Origin: Tubulanus polymorphus
Taxonomy: Eukaryota; Nemertea; Palaeonemertea; Tubulaniformes; Tubulanidae
Assembly: GCF_964204645.1 (NCBI RefSeq)
Contig: NC_134033.1
Location: 11,429,155-11,493,154 of the forward strand
Length of the DNA stretch: 64,000 bases
Reading direction: 5' to 3'
Positions 26,169 through 36,948 of the stretch are shown one piece after another. The position numbers and the translations under genes are program-made. Positions within the stretch are counted from its first letter, which is position 1. Each line of letters opens with the position of its first letter. The notes beneath the pieces are model-generated. The model was not told the origin of the DNA. It saw only the letters and a list, made by a program, of their open reading frames with translations, and did not search any database.

Positions 26169-26625
26169 GCCACCTGGAACAATCGTGTATTGTGGACACT
26201 GTTATGTAGTTTAGATATATCTGGCATAGTTATTTAATAGCGTCTATTTTCGGTGAATAAAAACACCTTAAGATAATTTTGGAACTTCATGTTTTTGTAT
26301 TAATCATTCCAATCAATTACGATTATGGTCATACTTTCAGCTCATCGTAGTGGATGGAGTTAATGATGCTTTTACGTGTAATCTAACCCCTGTCCTACAT
26401 GCTTTCAGTATTGCTTTAGAACAATTTCAGTTTTTGATTTTACCATGTCTGAGAAGAACTAATCCATACAATCCATTTTGCTACGTATTTTGTGAAATTA
26501 CTCATAATGTACATATGGGCTATTTAGGTAATTTTCGTGTTGAATTCGACGAACAGATTTGATGTTTTGATAGTGACAAGTGCAGAAAATTATCTAATCG
26601 CTAAACAGATTGTCTCTTCAATGAT
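26169..26625 (+). other. 5' flank of GPCR-A copy 1
   Basis: This sequence is shared with 40539-40995 (inverted) and 55010-55473. It contains a 70-codon open frame (26350-26562) kept in all three copies, with a few amino-acid differences. It is probably part of the promoter or 5' UTR rather than a gene; it has no signal peptide or known domain. Confidence 0.4.
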
Positions 26626-27711
26626 ATGACCTCCAAAAAGCCATTGTGTCTTCAGTTAAGTTGCATTAGGATATCAGAACGGATAGAGGACACTTCCTAC
26701 ACATATGAGCTACTCATATCTGCGAGCTTTGCCATTCTTGAATACTTAACAATCGAAGAAATCATAAGAGCCGATATGACTCTTTCATACTGGAATAACA
26801 CTGCCGGTTTAGAATCGATCCGATACGTTAGCCTATTATTCAACCAGTATTTCCCATCGGTCATAATAGGGCTGGGCGTACCGGCAAACATCTTAGCTAT
26901 CATAGTGCTCAGCTCGCCACGTTACCGGGGTCTTACTACATCCTTCTATCTGAGATTCCTGTCGGTTTGCGATACGAACTTATTGGCTGTTGTGTTATTG
27001 CTTAGTTACCTGGAAGACAATCGCCCGGAATTGATTTCGAACGTTTTTTGTAAAATTTACTTCACCGAAGACTATTTCGGTTTCGCGATATCGAACAGTC
27101 TGTTAGTCGTTGTTACTGTCGATAGATTCGTAGCGATACAATTCCCGTTAAAAGCGAAGAGCTGGTGCACGGTTAAGCGAGCAAAATGGGTCGTTCTGTT
27201 TATATTTGTAGCATTATGCTATTCACATTTGTTGATCTACGGTGGATCGGAAACACCGATCTACGGCGGTGAACCATTCTGTCGACTTCAACTAGAAGGC
27301 GTTTGGAGGGACGTGTTCTATATGTTTGACGTCATATATTCTGTTTATATACCATTCCCTGTCCTGCTTATTCTCAACATCTTAATGGCCAGAATTGTAC
27401 TGAAGAGCAGGAAACAACGTGAAAGTACTTCGTCCGGTACAAAATTGCACCAACGAGAAATTTCCCTCACGATTCTCCTACTTCTCGTCTGTTTTGTGTT
27501 CCTTGTAACAAGTTTACCCTACGTTTTCCATGCAAATTTTTGGGAAAGTGGCAACGTTGATTATGAAAACGACCCCGCGAGTTCTTCTATATCTCATGTT
27601 GTTCTGTTCATCAATCCGATGGTAAATTTCTACCTGTATTGTTTGGGAAGTTCGAAATTCCGTGGTGAGTTTAAGAGACTATTGAGGTGTTGGGCTTCAG
27701 CAGTGCGATAG
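26626..27711 (+). CDS. Orphan rhodopsin-type GPCR, family A, copy 1
   Basis: Single-exon frame of 361 codons. The first 50 residues look unlike a receptor terminus; Met51 (26776), just before the N-glycosylation site NNTA, is a likelier start. Seven hydrophobic segments follow. Helix 1 contains the GxxxN-type pattern GLGVPANILAIIVL. Helix 3 ends in VDRFVAIQFPLKA (DRF in place of DRY), and helix 7 is NPMVNFYLYC (variant of NPxxY). Conserved Cys residues before helix 3 (VFCKIY) and in the second extracellular loop (EPFCRL) can form the usual disulfide. It resembles invertebrate peptide-receptor expansions; the ligand is unknown. Compared with copies 2 and 3 it lacks two codons in helix 4 and seven before helix 7, both in frame. 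An AATAAA at 27853 is a likely polyadenylation signal. Confidence 0.88.
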   Translation: MTSKKPLCLQLSCIRISERIEDTSYTYELLISASFAILEYLTIEEIIRADMTLSYWNNTAGLESIRYVSLLFNQYFPSVIIGLGVPANILAIIVLSSPRYRGLTTSFYLRFLSVCDTNLLAVVLLLSYLEDNRPELISNVFCKIYFTEDYFGFAISNSLLVVVTVDRFVAIQFPLKAKSWCTVKRAKWVVLFIFVALCYSHLLIYGGSETPIYGGEPFCRLQLEGVWRDVFYMFDVIYSVYIPFPVLLILNILMARIVLKSRKQRESTSSGTKLHQREISLTILLLLVCFVFLVTSLPYVFHANFWESGNVDYENDPASSSISHVVLFINPMVNFYLYCLGSSKFRGEFKRLLRCWASAVR

Positions 27712-28960
27712 TTCGATTCCTTTCGTTCTTATTATACACACCGGACCTCTTTGTAGTTCAGCCACTGTGCTTCATTGGTAGACATTCTACGTATTAATTT
27801 TCCAATGAATTACAAAATATGATGTATTTCTATCTTGTTTATATGTGGTAGAAATAAAGTAATTACTTTAATGCAGATAATTCATCAAAACAGCAATGGC
27901 GCAATGTCTGTACTGGAATCTTCTCTTCATTTTTGTCGTTGATAATTCTGTTGGCAAATATTAAACTCTCTTTAAACCTGAATACTGAAAACATAATCTG
28001 CTCATCATTTTACTTCCACTGCATTCTCGATTTTCTACTCGATTGAAATACACTAGTAGATGGCTCATTTCTCGTCGGAGGCACCACTTCTATCGAAAGT
28101 AGTTTAGAATCTCATTGAGATTCTCGAATTGTAATCTGTCATATGTCATTATTTTCTCCAAATGCAAGACTGGTTTTGGTCTATCCAGAGATGTAAACGT
28201 GTAACGGTTTGAATAATGATAGATCGAAATATTGTATCAACCATGCTTATTCGTCAAAGAATTAACTTCCAGTAAAACATCACCGTTTTAGGCAGGTCAT
28301 CTACACAGAGGATTATTGAAAGTATTTGTGTTGCACTTGATCAAAATCTCTTTTTCCATCTTTTACGAGTCACATAAACAATATTTGTCGTAGTGCTAAT
28401 TGTCATCTAGGGATATACGCTACGGTATTTAAGCCAGCAAGGCAAAAACCCGCATCACTGCTTTGCGGCTGTATTTAGGGTTTTCTGCGACTTCGTAGGA
28501 CGTATTGTTTTCTCGTCATTATCATTGACCGCCCCCTTTTCCAGCCAGCGAGTGTTTCTAAAGTTCGTTCGACTTCTTCCAGCTTCTAAACGTTATGTTA
28601 AATTACTAAAAAGAATAAACGACACTGTATAAACTGCTAACTGGGTGTCTTATCATAAAATGAAACTTACTCTGTAACGTGAAATATTGTATATTGTATA
28701 TAATACAAGCGTATCTGCCTTATACTAGCTGATGTATCCATTTCAAATACATTCGACACCCCGGAAATCAGAAACCGGTGACGCTACAGGGAAATCACTA
28801 ATTGCCTCATAAAAAACGAGGATTCACATCAACCATCTACAAATGAAGAAGATATCAATTCTGAGTCCGCCTGAATCATATTTCACAATTCAGTTACTAC
28901 AGCTTTCCATTATAAGTTGTTACCTGTAAGGGTTAGTAAGCATCATTCTCGTTTACACTT
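27712..28960 (+). other. Spacer between GPCR-A1 and GPCR-B1
   Basis: Non-coding, shared with 38160-39425 (inverted) and 56587-57835. It holds the GPCR-A 3' end (AATAAA 27853) and the distal promoter of GPCR-B. No other gene is seen. Confidence 0.6.
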
Positions 28961-28964
28961 CACC

Positions 28965-29155
28965 TCCGTGCTGCTCCACCGTGCCGCTCTTCCGCGCAAC
29001 TCCTCCGTGCCGCTCCACCGTACCGCTCCTGCGTGCCGCTCCACCATCCCGCTCCTGCGTGCCGCTCCTCCATTCCTCCGTGCCACTCCTGCGTGCTGCT
29101 CCTGCGTTCCGTTCTTCCGTGCTTCTCCTGCGTGCTTCTCCTCTAAAACGCGAGG
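28965..29155 (+). repeat. 13-bp VNTR upstream of GPCR-B1
   Basis: About 13-14 copies of a C-rich 13-bp unit typified by GTGCCGCTCCTGC. The array ends about 60 bp before the GPCR-B1 TATA box. The same array is shorter upstream of copies 2 and 3. Confidence 0.9.
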
Positions 29156-29215
29156 AAACACGGTCAGTTTAACCTACGAATAATTATCTCGACGAGGTAA
29201 TTGGGCTCGTCGGTT

Positions 29216-29222
29216 TATAAAA
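29216..29222 (+). promoter_or_regulatory. TATA box of GPCR-B1
   Basis: TATAAAA lies 63 bp upstream of the GPCR-B1 ATG, in the block GGTTTATAAAACTGCG that is unchanged in all three copies. Transcription would start near 29246. Confidence 0.7.
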
Positions 29223-29278
29223 CTGCGCTCCCAAACAGTATACACTTGTATAACACTCTCACTTGATCCTCGTAACTG

Positions 29279-30229
29279 ATGAATTCGACTCGGATACAAA
29301 TCGGTCGACCTTACAACAGTTACATCGTTCTCACGTCGTTGGTGAACAAGTCTGGAAGCTATCGTATCGTGCCAATGGTCATTATGCTTATTCTATTGCC
29401 AATTGGAATCTTCGGAAATTCGGCAACTTTCCTGATAATGATAAGTCGTAGATTCCGCAGGTTATCTTACGCTAATTATCTCATCGTTTTGGCTGTCAGT
29501 GACTTTTTGTATATCATCAATTGCGCATTGATGCCTGTGTTACAGTTTGTTCTCTTGTTCGCGAAACCTCCGATATTCACCATGAGTTCATTAACCAGTT
29601 GTCAAATCTACGAATTTTTTATGATAGTTGTTGTCAGTAATAGTTCGTGGTTGATAGTAGCGATATCTCTAGAACGTGCGGCAGTTGTGCTCTTCCCGTT
29701 CACATCTCGTTTGATATGTACACCTACATTCGCCCGACTTATAATATTGGTAATTACCGCCGTGAATGTTCTGATTCTATATCTCATACCTACTTTGTCG
29801 ATACGTTTTGTCAACCAGTCTTTCGGATGTTACTACGACGTATTTGACCAGGGAATGATGTTTACCATCAATGTCATCCATATTAACCTCCTACCTTTAA
29901 CCTTTATTATCATGTCTAATTCTGTCATAATAGTTCAGTTGTTATTCAGAGGTTCGAAAATGGTTTCGTCCGATCAGAAAACTACAAAATCAAAACGTAC
30001 AACGATAATGCTTGTAACTGTTTCACTCGCATTTGCTATGTTTAATCTACCGAACACCATTTCCGTACTGTTACCAATTTCCACAAAACTAATGAATTTC
30101 CTACTTGACATTTTTACCCAGTTTTATGTTTGTAACTATGTGATAAATTTCTACATATATCTTTTACTTGGACGAGAAATTCGTGAATATTTTTGTACAA
30201 AGATCTGCTGTAGAAATTCGGTCAAATAA
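29279..30229 (+). CDS. Orphan rhodopsin-type GPCR, family B, copy 1
   Basis: Single-exon frame of 316 codons with seven hydrophobic segments and N-terminal glycosylation sites (NST, NKS). Helix 1 has GIFGNSATFLIM (the conserved GN), helix 2 LAVSDFLYII (LAxxD type), helix 3 ends SLERAAVVLFPF (ERA instead of DRY), and helix 7 reads NYVINFYIYLLLG, lacking the NPxxY proline. The C-terminus has a short Cys-rich tail (KICCRN) that could be palmitoylated. Loss of canonical DRY and NPxxY suggests altered activation or a divergent peptide/chemosensory receptor. It differs from copy 3 at four residues. A TATA box and VNTR lie directly upstream. Confidence 0.87.
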   Translation: MNSTRIQIGRPYNSYIVLTSLVNKSGSYRIVPMVIMLILLPIGIFGNSATFLIMISRRFRRLSYANYLIVLAVSDFLYIINCALMPVLQFVLLFAKPPIFTMSSLTSCQIYEFFMIVVVSNSSWLIVAISLERAAVVLFPFTSRLICTPTFARLIILVITAVNVLILYLIPTLSIRFVNQSFGCYYDVFDQGMMFTINVIHINLLPLTFIIMSNSVIIVQLLFRGSKMVSSDQKTTKSKRTTIMLVTVSLAFAMFNLPNTISVLLPISTKLMNFLLDIFTQFYVCNYVINFYIYLLLGREIREYFCTKICCRNSVK

Positions 30230-30468
30230 TCATTGATTTCAAGTTTACACCAATCAACTTCAACTCGTATTTAATTATGGCGGTTTCCTGACAAAAAGAA
30301 CTCTTGGGCATCTATTGAGCTAAGTAGAAGATGTTTGAGTACCTTTTTCTTCGACATGAAATTTTTCCAAGCGATTTTTATCGATTATTTTCCAAGTTTC
30401 TATATACTTGTAAATTCAATTTAACAGCGTATTTCTGATTCACGTGATAATTTTGAACAAAAAGTTAC

Positions 30469-30532
30469 CTTCTGCGGCAAAGGTTCCGATGACCATAAAC
30501 AAGGCCAAGGCGATGAACAGAGTCTTGTACAT
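30469..30532 (-). pseudogene. T1a: orphan signal-peptide exon of peptide family T1
   Basis: This is the signal exon seen intact in T1c and T1d: ATG at 30532, a hydrophobic leader and a splice donor after 30469. The mature-peptide exon expected at lower coordinates is absent. Sequence shared with the other copies jumps at about 30383 from the GPCR-B 3' flank directly into the T1 intron, so a deletion of several hundred bases removed exon 2. The remaining exon cannot make the toxin-like peptide. Confidence 0.85.
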
Positions 30533-31035
30533 ATTCTGAAAGTGAATGACAATTTTCCTAGTTCACTAATTATTCTATTTATCAAAAAGTAGAATACAGC
30601 AATTTTTCCCGAATGTGTTCATGAATTTAACAACTTTCTTTGTCTGACAAAGATGATATTTTAAGTAAATGTTATGTTACGAATGTAGAAACTTGAAAGC
30701 AACGAGGAGATGTGGATTGGTCCGAACCCCCAATCACGCCAGTCCACACTGGGAGGTATTCGAACCTATGCGAAACCCAGTTATGGTAAACCATGGACGT
30801 ATTAACTAGATTATACGTCCATGGGTATACCTATCCCCCGTGGGCATTTATCACTGCAGCAACGAGCCTGGTTCATTCATTAGTCACCGCTACTTCTGCT
30901 AATCGTCAAGTTTTATCACTTACCTCAGCTTTATTGTGCGTCTTGTTAATGCAATCCACAACAGTAGACTGAAGGCAGAAATTAATCCTTTATGTGAACA
31001 AAGTGTGGTGAACGGCTTTTTCACATAAGCAGCTT

Positions 31036-31445
31036 TGAAGATCTTCAGAATAAATCCAAGTTCTAAATCAGACATTCGTACAATGCTGATAATTCGTATA
31101 ATTCGTATAATACATGCTGAATATTTTCACGCACGTAGGGCTTAAAGATATATTTAGGAAAAATGATTTCGTTTTCGTTATTTTTGTGAACCAATGTTTG
31201 TGTGGCGTCATAATTAACATATGAAATTATGATTTTCCTTACAGTAATACTCATTACGGTAAGATTTTCAGAATTAATCCAAGTTCTAAATCAGACATTC
31301 GTATAATCCTGCTGAATATTTTCACGCACGTAGGGCTTAAAGATATATTTAGGAAAAATGATTTCGTTTTCGTTAATTTTGTGAACCCATTGCTTTGTGA
31401 GGCGTCATAATCATCATATTAAATTCTGATTTTCCTTACGGTAAT
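31036..31445. repeat. Local tandem duplication, about 200-bp unit, copy 1 only
   Basis: The block from TTCAGAAT(A/T)AATCCAAGTTC to TTTCCTTAC(A/G)GTAAT appears twice (about 31043-31250 and 31264-31445). The equivalent places at about 48900-49080 and 60190-60365 have one copy. Confidence 0.85.
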
Positions 31446-31659
31446 AGTCATCTACTTGAGGAAAGTGGCAAAATATCAAGCCCGAGAGCTGGAGTTTACG
31501 TAGGTAAACTCAAGTAACCGGAATTTTTGTAAATGGGCATTTTCCACAAAAATCAATCTTCTCGGAAAATAAAGAACCTTAACGAGCACAGTTCATTCTT
31601 CACCATTGGTTTATTGGTCCAACGTTGATAAATTCTTCGCTTGATTTCCCTCATTCCTT

Positions 31660-31770
31660 CTGGAATTTTTACCTCTGGCATTTTTACCTACGAAGTGATT
31701 TTACCTCTGCCATTTTTACTTCTGCCATTATTACCTCTGGCATTTTTACCTCTGGCATTAATACCTGGAT
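31660..31770. repeat. Short VNTR (TTTTTACCTCTGGCAT unit)
   Basis: About seven imperfect 16-bp units. The paralogous sites have about five (near 49300-49375) and two (near 60585-60615). Confidence 0.75.
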
Positions 31771-31863
31771 TCTATTGACGACCACATTTTTTTTGGTATT
31801 TGTGTTACTCAACATGTTTATCAATTCAGAATGTGGCTTTGTTATAAGAATAAACCGATTGCT

Positions 31864-31995
31864 GGGCCCAGTTTCACAAAGAAGTTTAACTCAAATTTTT
31901 GGTGTAATTGCCATTGGTTACTTCATGTTTTCAATGAGGACATTGAATTCAAACTTAACTGTTTTAGACTTAAACTTTTTCGTGAAACTGGGCCC
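31864..31995. mobile_element. MITE with perfect GGGCCCAGTTTCAC terminal repeats
   Basis: A 132-bp element begins GGGCCCAGTTTCAC and ends GTGAAACTGGGCCC. The paralogous positions near 49475 and 60713 read straight across without it, so it inserted into copy 1 after duplication, or was lost from the other lineage. Confidence 0.85.
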
Positions 31996-32376
31996 TGCAC
32001 CATTGTTACTCCATTCCCCAACATTCTTGATTTCATACCCTTAAACAAATGCTAAATGTAACTTTCATGGCGTAGAATGCTGTTGTAGATTCATGCAGAT
32101 CAATCTACAGCATTGAACCATCCTTAAATACATTCTTTAGGTGACGTGGTATTTGTGTTTTTCCCAGACAGACACTACATCATTATACAGTCAGAAGCTT
32201 TGTTTAAAAACGATTGTTTCGAATGAAAATGTCATGTAAATGATATCCGAGCTTGCTATGACACAGATGATTTCTCTTGTTGAATAGTTTTTGTCCTCAT
32301 TAATCACCATCTTTATGTGAGAGTATAAGCTGTATGCCAGACAGTAGCAGTTGTTCGAAATATGATAGAAAATAGG

Positions 32377-32620
<244 letters not shown>

Positions 32621-33814
32621 CTTTAACTTGATGCCTAGATTCCATGCATTGCTTGACAAATCCAGGAAGAAAGACACTAAATAGTTGGATGGATATATGA
32701 AAGCTGTGCGTACTGGAGTGTGTAATGGGTAGTGTAGTGTGATCTGTGTACATTTGTGGCCAGCACACAGATCACATTGTTCATTGGGGTTTGGTCCAGG
32801 ACTCGCGAGATTTTCAACAACACGGAAGTAACGTGTAATAAATGATGACTTGAATTGCATGACTACCTACCACCCCTCATTATTGTTGGAAAACTAAACA
32901 ATCCGCACTGACTAAAAATTAGTAATAATAATTAATAACATTTTAGAAATGGCCAGAATTTTAACTTAGGTTCTATCTAATTTTTATTTTACAATTGCGA
33001 TTGGTATAATTTTTTTTAAACGGCCGTTAAGGCTTCATGTTTCGTCAGCAATTCACTGCAAATAGTTACGCAACTACGCACATTTCAGTGTTTTTGGCAG
33101 CTGTACACTCAATCGGCACCGTTCGTGACTAGCTTCACTGCGGAATTATCATAAATTAACATCGCCATATCACATCATTAACTTGTATAGTGCCTTAAAA
33201 CCCTAACAGCCGAAATAATTGAAATGCACACACGATTTCTATCATTGAAAATTGAGAGAGTGGCCATGTTTGTGTTCTGCAGCTTTGCGTAAATCCCGCG
33301 CGGTGGCGCAACCGCGTGGAGTGTGGCCGATACGTCCAGCGATACTGTTAAAAGGTGAAGTGCCTCCTGGAGGCAGCACAATGCATAGTATCACAATTTC
33401 CTTAAAAAACAACCGATGAAACCATGTCATAAAGAAATATACAAAGTTTAATGAATTTATCTTAAACGGTAACGGCGATCGTTGCGACCCCATACTTTTA
33501 CTGATGGCAGCTCATCAGAAAAAAAATCATTGTATAGCAATTACCTATGGGACCATACCCCGAACAAGTGTACCGAGTTTCATTAAATCATCTTGCGCGG
33601 TTACTGTTAAAAATGTATTTCATTGACTCGTTATAAACCATCATAGTATGGGTCAGATATTATCAATAACCGATATTTTCATGAACTAATCTGTATTCCA
33701 GACTAGACTGAGAAGATCGTTATAGACTGATAATCATCGCTTTCATTATCCTAATATTTTCTCTAAAGGGTTCGTTTCTATACGGATTTATCGAATAACT
33801 TTATTTTCTGCACA

Positions 33815-33890
33815 GCAATGTGTTCCCGTCATGCAATGTGTGCCCGTCATGCAATGTGTTCCCATCATGCAATATGTTCCCGTCATGTAT
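33815..33890. repeat. 18-bp VNTR (GCAATGTGTTCCCGTCAT), four units
   Basis: Four units here, one at the sites near 45785 and 50440, three near 62772-62825. Confidence 0.9.
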
Positions 33891-34464
33891 CCTACACGCA
33901 TTGATGTAACATCGTGTACCGGAACTACATTTTGGCGATGTCTTCGACAAATTAAATTCATTTTCAATATGATGGATATCGCCGCATTTTGTTTTTTCGG
34001 GTGGTCACGATCAATTAGTTTTGGTTTTGTTAAAATGTTGTGGCGAAAATATAATTCAAAATCATGTTTTCAGCAGAAATATGTGGAGAGTATAATTGTT
34101 ATATGAATATATGTTTACACAACCTAAAATTTCATCATTCATTTCATAAAAAACTCGACAATAATATTATAGCTAAGAACACAACTACAGGCTGACCGAA
34201 GGCTCCTTGTAATTCTTGAACATGTTCCGCTGGAACTTTTGTTTTCCCTCGACGAGGTCTCAAGGTCCACGGACCTCTCTTTAATTCAGTCTCTGGAAAG
34301 GCCGGTTAGAAATGGGTAACCATAAGTCCTAATCCTCCAGTGGAAATATTAGTGACCAATAATCATAACTTCAAGAATTTCTTAATTCTGACGTTGTTTT
34401 ATATTCGGTTCATACATGATCAGGCAAATTTATCAATATCATGATGCCGTGCAGCCAATATCCT

Positions 34465-34753
34465 TTACAAACAACATTTCCCAAGCATGGCTGGGCAACA
34501 AGATCTGTCTGCAGAGAAAAACCAATATGTACCCTTTTGGCTATTGCAATAGCAACTAACTCCTCTTTTTTGAAACCCCACTTCTGAAAAATTTAGAAAA
34601 AACCCGTTTAGGTGGGAATTGTATTGAAAACAATACGTAAACTTATCTGATTGCACGTGAACCGAATGATTGTCATAGATTACCTTCATTTGCTGCGATA
34701 GTTCCAATGACCATAAATAAGGCCAACGCGATGAACAGAGTTTTATTGAACAT
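34465..34753 (-). CDS. T2a: secreted cysteine-rich peptide precursor, family T2
   Basis: Two coding exons, 34753-34684 and 34583-34465 (TAA), join in phase 1 to 62 codons. Residues 1-21 or so form a hydrophobic signal peptide. A short propeptide ends in a dibasic Lys-Arg site (residues 29-30), leaving a 32-residue mature peptide. It has six cysteines spaced C-x-C, 15 residues, CC, 6 residues, CC, and an aromatic Tyr-Trp-Phe-Phe stretch between the second and third. The acceptor sits directly before the ATG, so a separate 5'-UTR exon is likely. The layout recalls sea-anemone defensin-like (BDS/APETx-type) channel toxins, with the third and fourth cysteines brought together. Secretion is well supported; toxicity or target is inference. 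Confidence 0.82.
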
Positions 34754-36075
34754 ACTGAAATAAATACGTTACAATATTACATAACAACTAGTTAATAGAC
34801 GACAGAATAAACCTAGTAATAGAACCTATTAGCTGGATCATGGACTCTAAAACGTTTTAGAGTCCATGGCTGGATGAAGAATATTTTGAATTTGAGTCAT
34901 CGAGTTTTTGTTTTCGGCTCGAATGGTTACATGTAGATGAACAAAATGCTAGTTCATTTGGTAAATTCTCAGACAAGTCAAATTAAGTGAAATAAAACTC
35001 CACATATTTAGACCTGGGTTCAATACCAAATTCAAGAACTGGGTCCACAGCCAAATGAAACCGATTCAATTCAGGTCAAAATCAGATAGAATCCACACAT
35101 TATTGTGGAACAGGATCATTTCTGTATTGAATGATTAAACCATGGAGTATAAAACGATTAGTTTCAGAGTCCATGATTAAACCTACTAGAGGCTATATGT
35201 TACAAACCACGGAGCTGTACATACCTTATCGTGTGTTTCAAGTAAACAATATCATACAGTTTATAATTCCAGTCTTATACATTTCCCAAATTCCCGAATT
35301 CGTCATTTCAGACAAATCGTGTCATATATCATCATAATTCCGTCTGAATATGGCTTGATTTTTTCTGCATGTAGAGCCTTCCATCATTTAACGCTCTAGA
35401 ATTAGGATTAGCGATCAGAAAATGAAACTTCAAACTCCTCACGGTTGCAGCGATATACGGTAATAAAAAAATACCTTTCTTACATTTGTGGAACTACCTC
35501 CTACGGCCCTCAAATCTTGCCTCTTGGTCTACCGCTGACATCACGACAAATTATGATTCTGAAAATTCATAATCCTTTGTTTCGTAACAGGATTACATAC
35601 GCGTAAATTAAAATAAATTTCATAACAACAGGATTATAAACGGATTATAGGTATATGTTTCACTTATTTACTCGATACAAGCCATTCGTTTGTATTATAT
35701 ATTATTTATCGATATAACCGATATTTCAATAAAATAGTCATCTGTATTCCAGTCTAGACCGAAGCGATTATTTCAGACGGATGTCATCGATTTTTATTCA
35801 AATATCCTAAAACGAAATATCAGAAAATTATCAATAAGTGAAAGTGAGTAACCGTGAAGAGTTTGACACACGGCTGAATTTGACCACATATCCAACTCTG
35901 AAATCTCTCGAATCCGTTGTCGCAGTTCTTGAACTGAGTTTTCCTTCACTAAGACACGAACGGTATTTTTGCGATACATTTAAATCACTTTTACTTAAAT
36001 CGCCAGAAATCCAGTTTTACCAAACGGATTGCAGAAAATAGACTATATCAATACGAATCTAACATGAGGAGAGAA
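34754..36075. other. Spacer X1
   Basis: Non-coding, shared with 41600-42902 (inverted) and 53309-54604. It should contain the T2a promoter and 5'-UTR exon. Two overlapping small frames on opposite strands (about 35794-36041) persist in all copies, but only because of recent duplication as far as I can tell. A 30-bp perfect palindrome is listed separately. Confidence 0.6.
34839..34868. repeat. 30-bp perfect palindrome upstream of T2a
   Basis: The 15-base arm CATGGACTCTAAAAC is followed directly by its reverse complement. The same site is perfect at 53394-53423 and has one mismatch at 42788-42817. A related half-palindrome is near 35143-35180. Confidence 0.9.
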
Positions 36076-36210
36076 TCCCACAATGATAATAAAAAGTCAT
36101 AAAATGAAACTTCGAGATAGTAGTTTATTTCAACGTTTCGACTATATCCTAATAGTCATCTTCAGGAATAATGAGATACTACAGAAATTATGAGATATAT
36201 TATATACAAT
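36076..36210 (-). mobile_element. Penelope-like terminus fragment (inverted) at unit 1/unit 2 junction
   Basis: On the minus strand the sequence contains CTGAAGA, a GACTAT/ATAGTC hairpin and GAAACG (36165 down to 36134), plus flanking AT-rich sequence, matching 61870-61954 closely. It lies exactly at the boundary between unit 1 and the inverted unit 2, and it has replaced the start codon of T1b. Confidence 0.8.
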
Positions 36211-36578
36211 ACTCTGTTCATCGCCTTGGCCTTGTTTATGGTCATCGGAGCCTTTACCGCAGAAGGTAATTTTTTGTTCAAAATTATCACGTGAATCAGA
36301 AATACGCTGTTAAATTGAATTTACAAGTATATAGAAACTTGGAAAATAATATTGTTATTGCAGAGATTGAAGTTGAAAAGAGAGGAATTCCTTCCACCTG
36401 TCGTGGAAAGCCGGCAACCTACTGGCTGCTGGGTCCACCTAGCCATCTTTGTTGTCCATTGTTTATATATAGGCAGGTGCTGCCTCAACTAACGTCGATG
36501 ATCGTCCATTTCTATGATCAACCTTGTACATTGTATAATTTGGTGTATGCTCCAAAACGAATGATAAAAATGATCTAA
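36211..36578 (+). pseudogene. T1b: broken peptide gene, family T1
   Basis: Exon 1 (36211-36265) starts inside the signal peptide: the first codons including ATG are replaced by the Penelope fragment. Exon 2 begins at 36364. Compared with T1c, the first cysteine of the mature part is changed to serine. A 4-bp TATA insertion near 36466-36475 shifts the frame, removing the final cysteine pair and running on to a stop at 36578. Three independent lesions mark it as a pseudogene. Confidence 0.88.
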
Positions 36579-36948
36579 TCATTAAAGCAAGTGTATGTTT
36601 TTCTGAGGCTTTGTAACAAGGCAGGACGACATGTAAAATCTGCAGGTTGCTAGACCGTACGCCTCAGCCCTCGGATCCGTCACTGTTGTTATTGGATTGA
36701 AATTGAAGTTTGCGAGCAGTTTACCACGATTCCATTTCGTCTATATTTCGATTCTTAATCCTTAAAGTCAAGATTCGGAGAGAAAAAAATGCGTCGATAA
36801 AAATCTCTTGGAAAAATTTCATGTCGAAGAAAAAGGTACACAAAAATCGTCTACTTAGCTCAATAGATGCCCAAGAGTTCTTTTTGTCAGGAAACCGCCA
36901 TAATTAAATACGAGTTGAAGTTGATTAGTGTAAACTTGAAATCAATGA
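36579..36948. other. Spacer between T1b and GPCR-B2
   Basis: Non-coding, 3' flank of GPCR-B2 (minus strand), shared with 59035-59490. Most of it is missing in copy 1 because of the deletion at about 30383. Confidence 0.6.

Noticed and set aside
26350..26562. 70-codon frame upstream of every GPCR-A copy
   Set aside because: Open in three copies, but these copies are too similar for that to show selection; more likely 5' flank or UTR.
29000..29180. Cys/Arg/Ser-rich frames over the 13-bp VNTR
   Set aside because: The repeat gives open frames in several phases and unit numbers differ between copies without keeping one frame, so it is not treated as coding.
30755..30775. GGTTCGAATAC box on the minus strand suggesting a tRNA or tRNA-derived SINE (also near 48613 and 59901)
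   Set aside because: The surrounding bases do not form a T-arm and no A box or cloverleaf could be drawn.
35794..36041. Paired 61- and 67-codon frames on opposite strands, repeated near 41619-41866 and 54345-54592
   Set aside because: Their conservation follows from recent duplication of the whole spacer; frames overlap each other and resemble no known protein.
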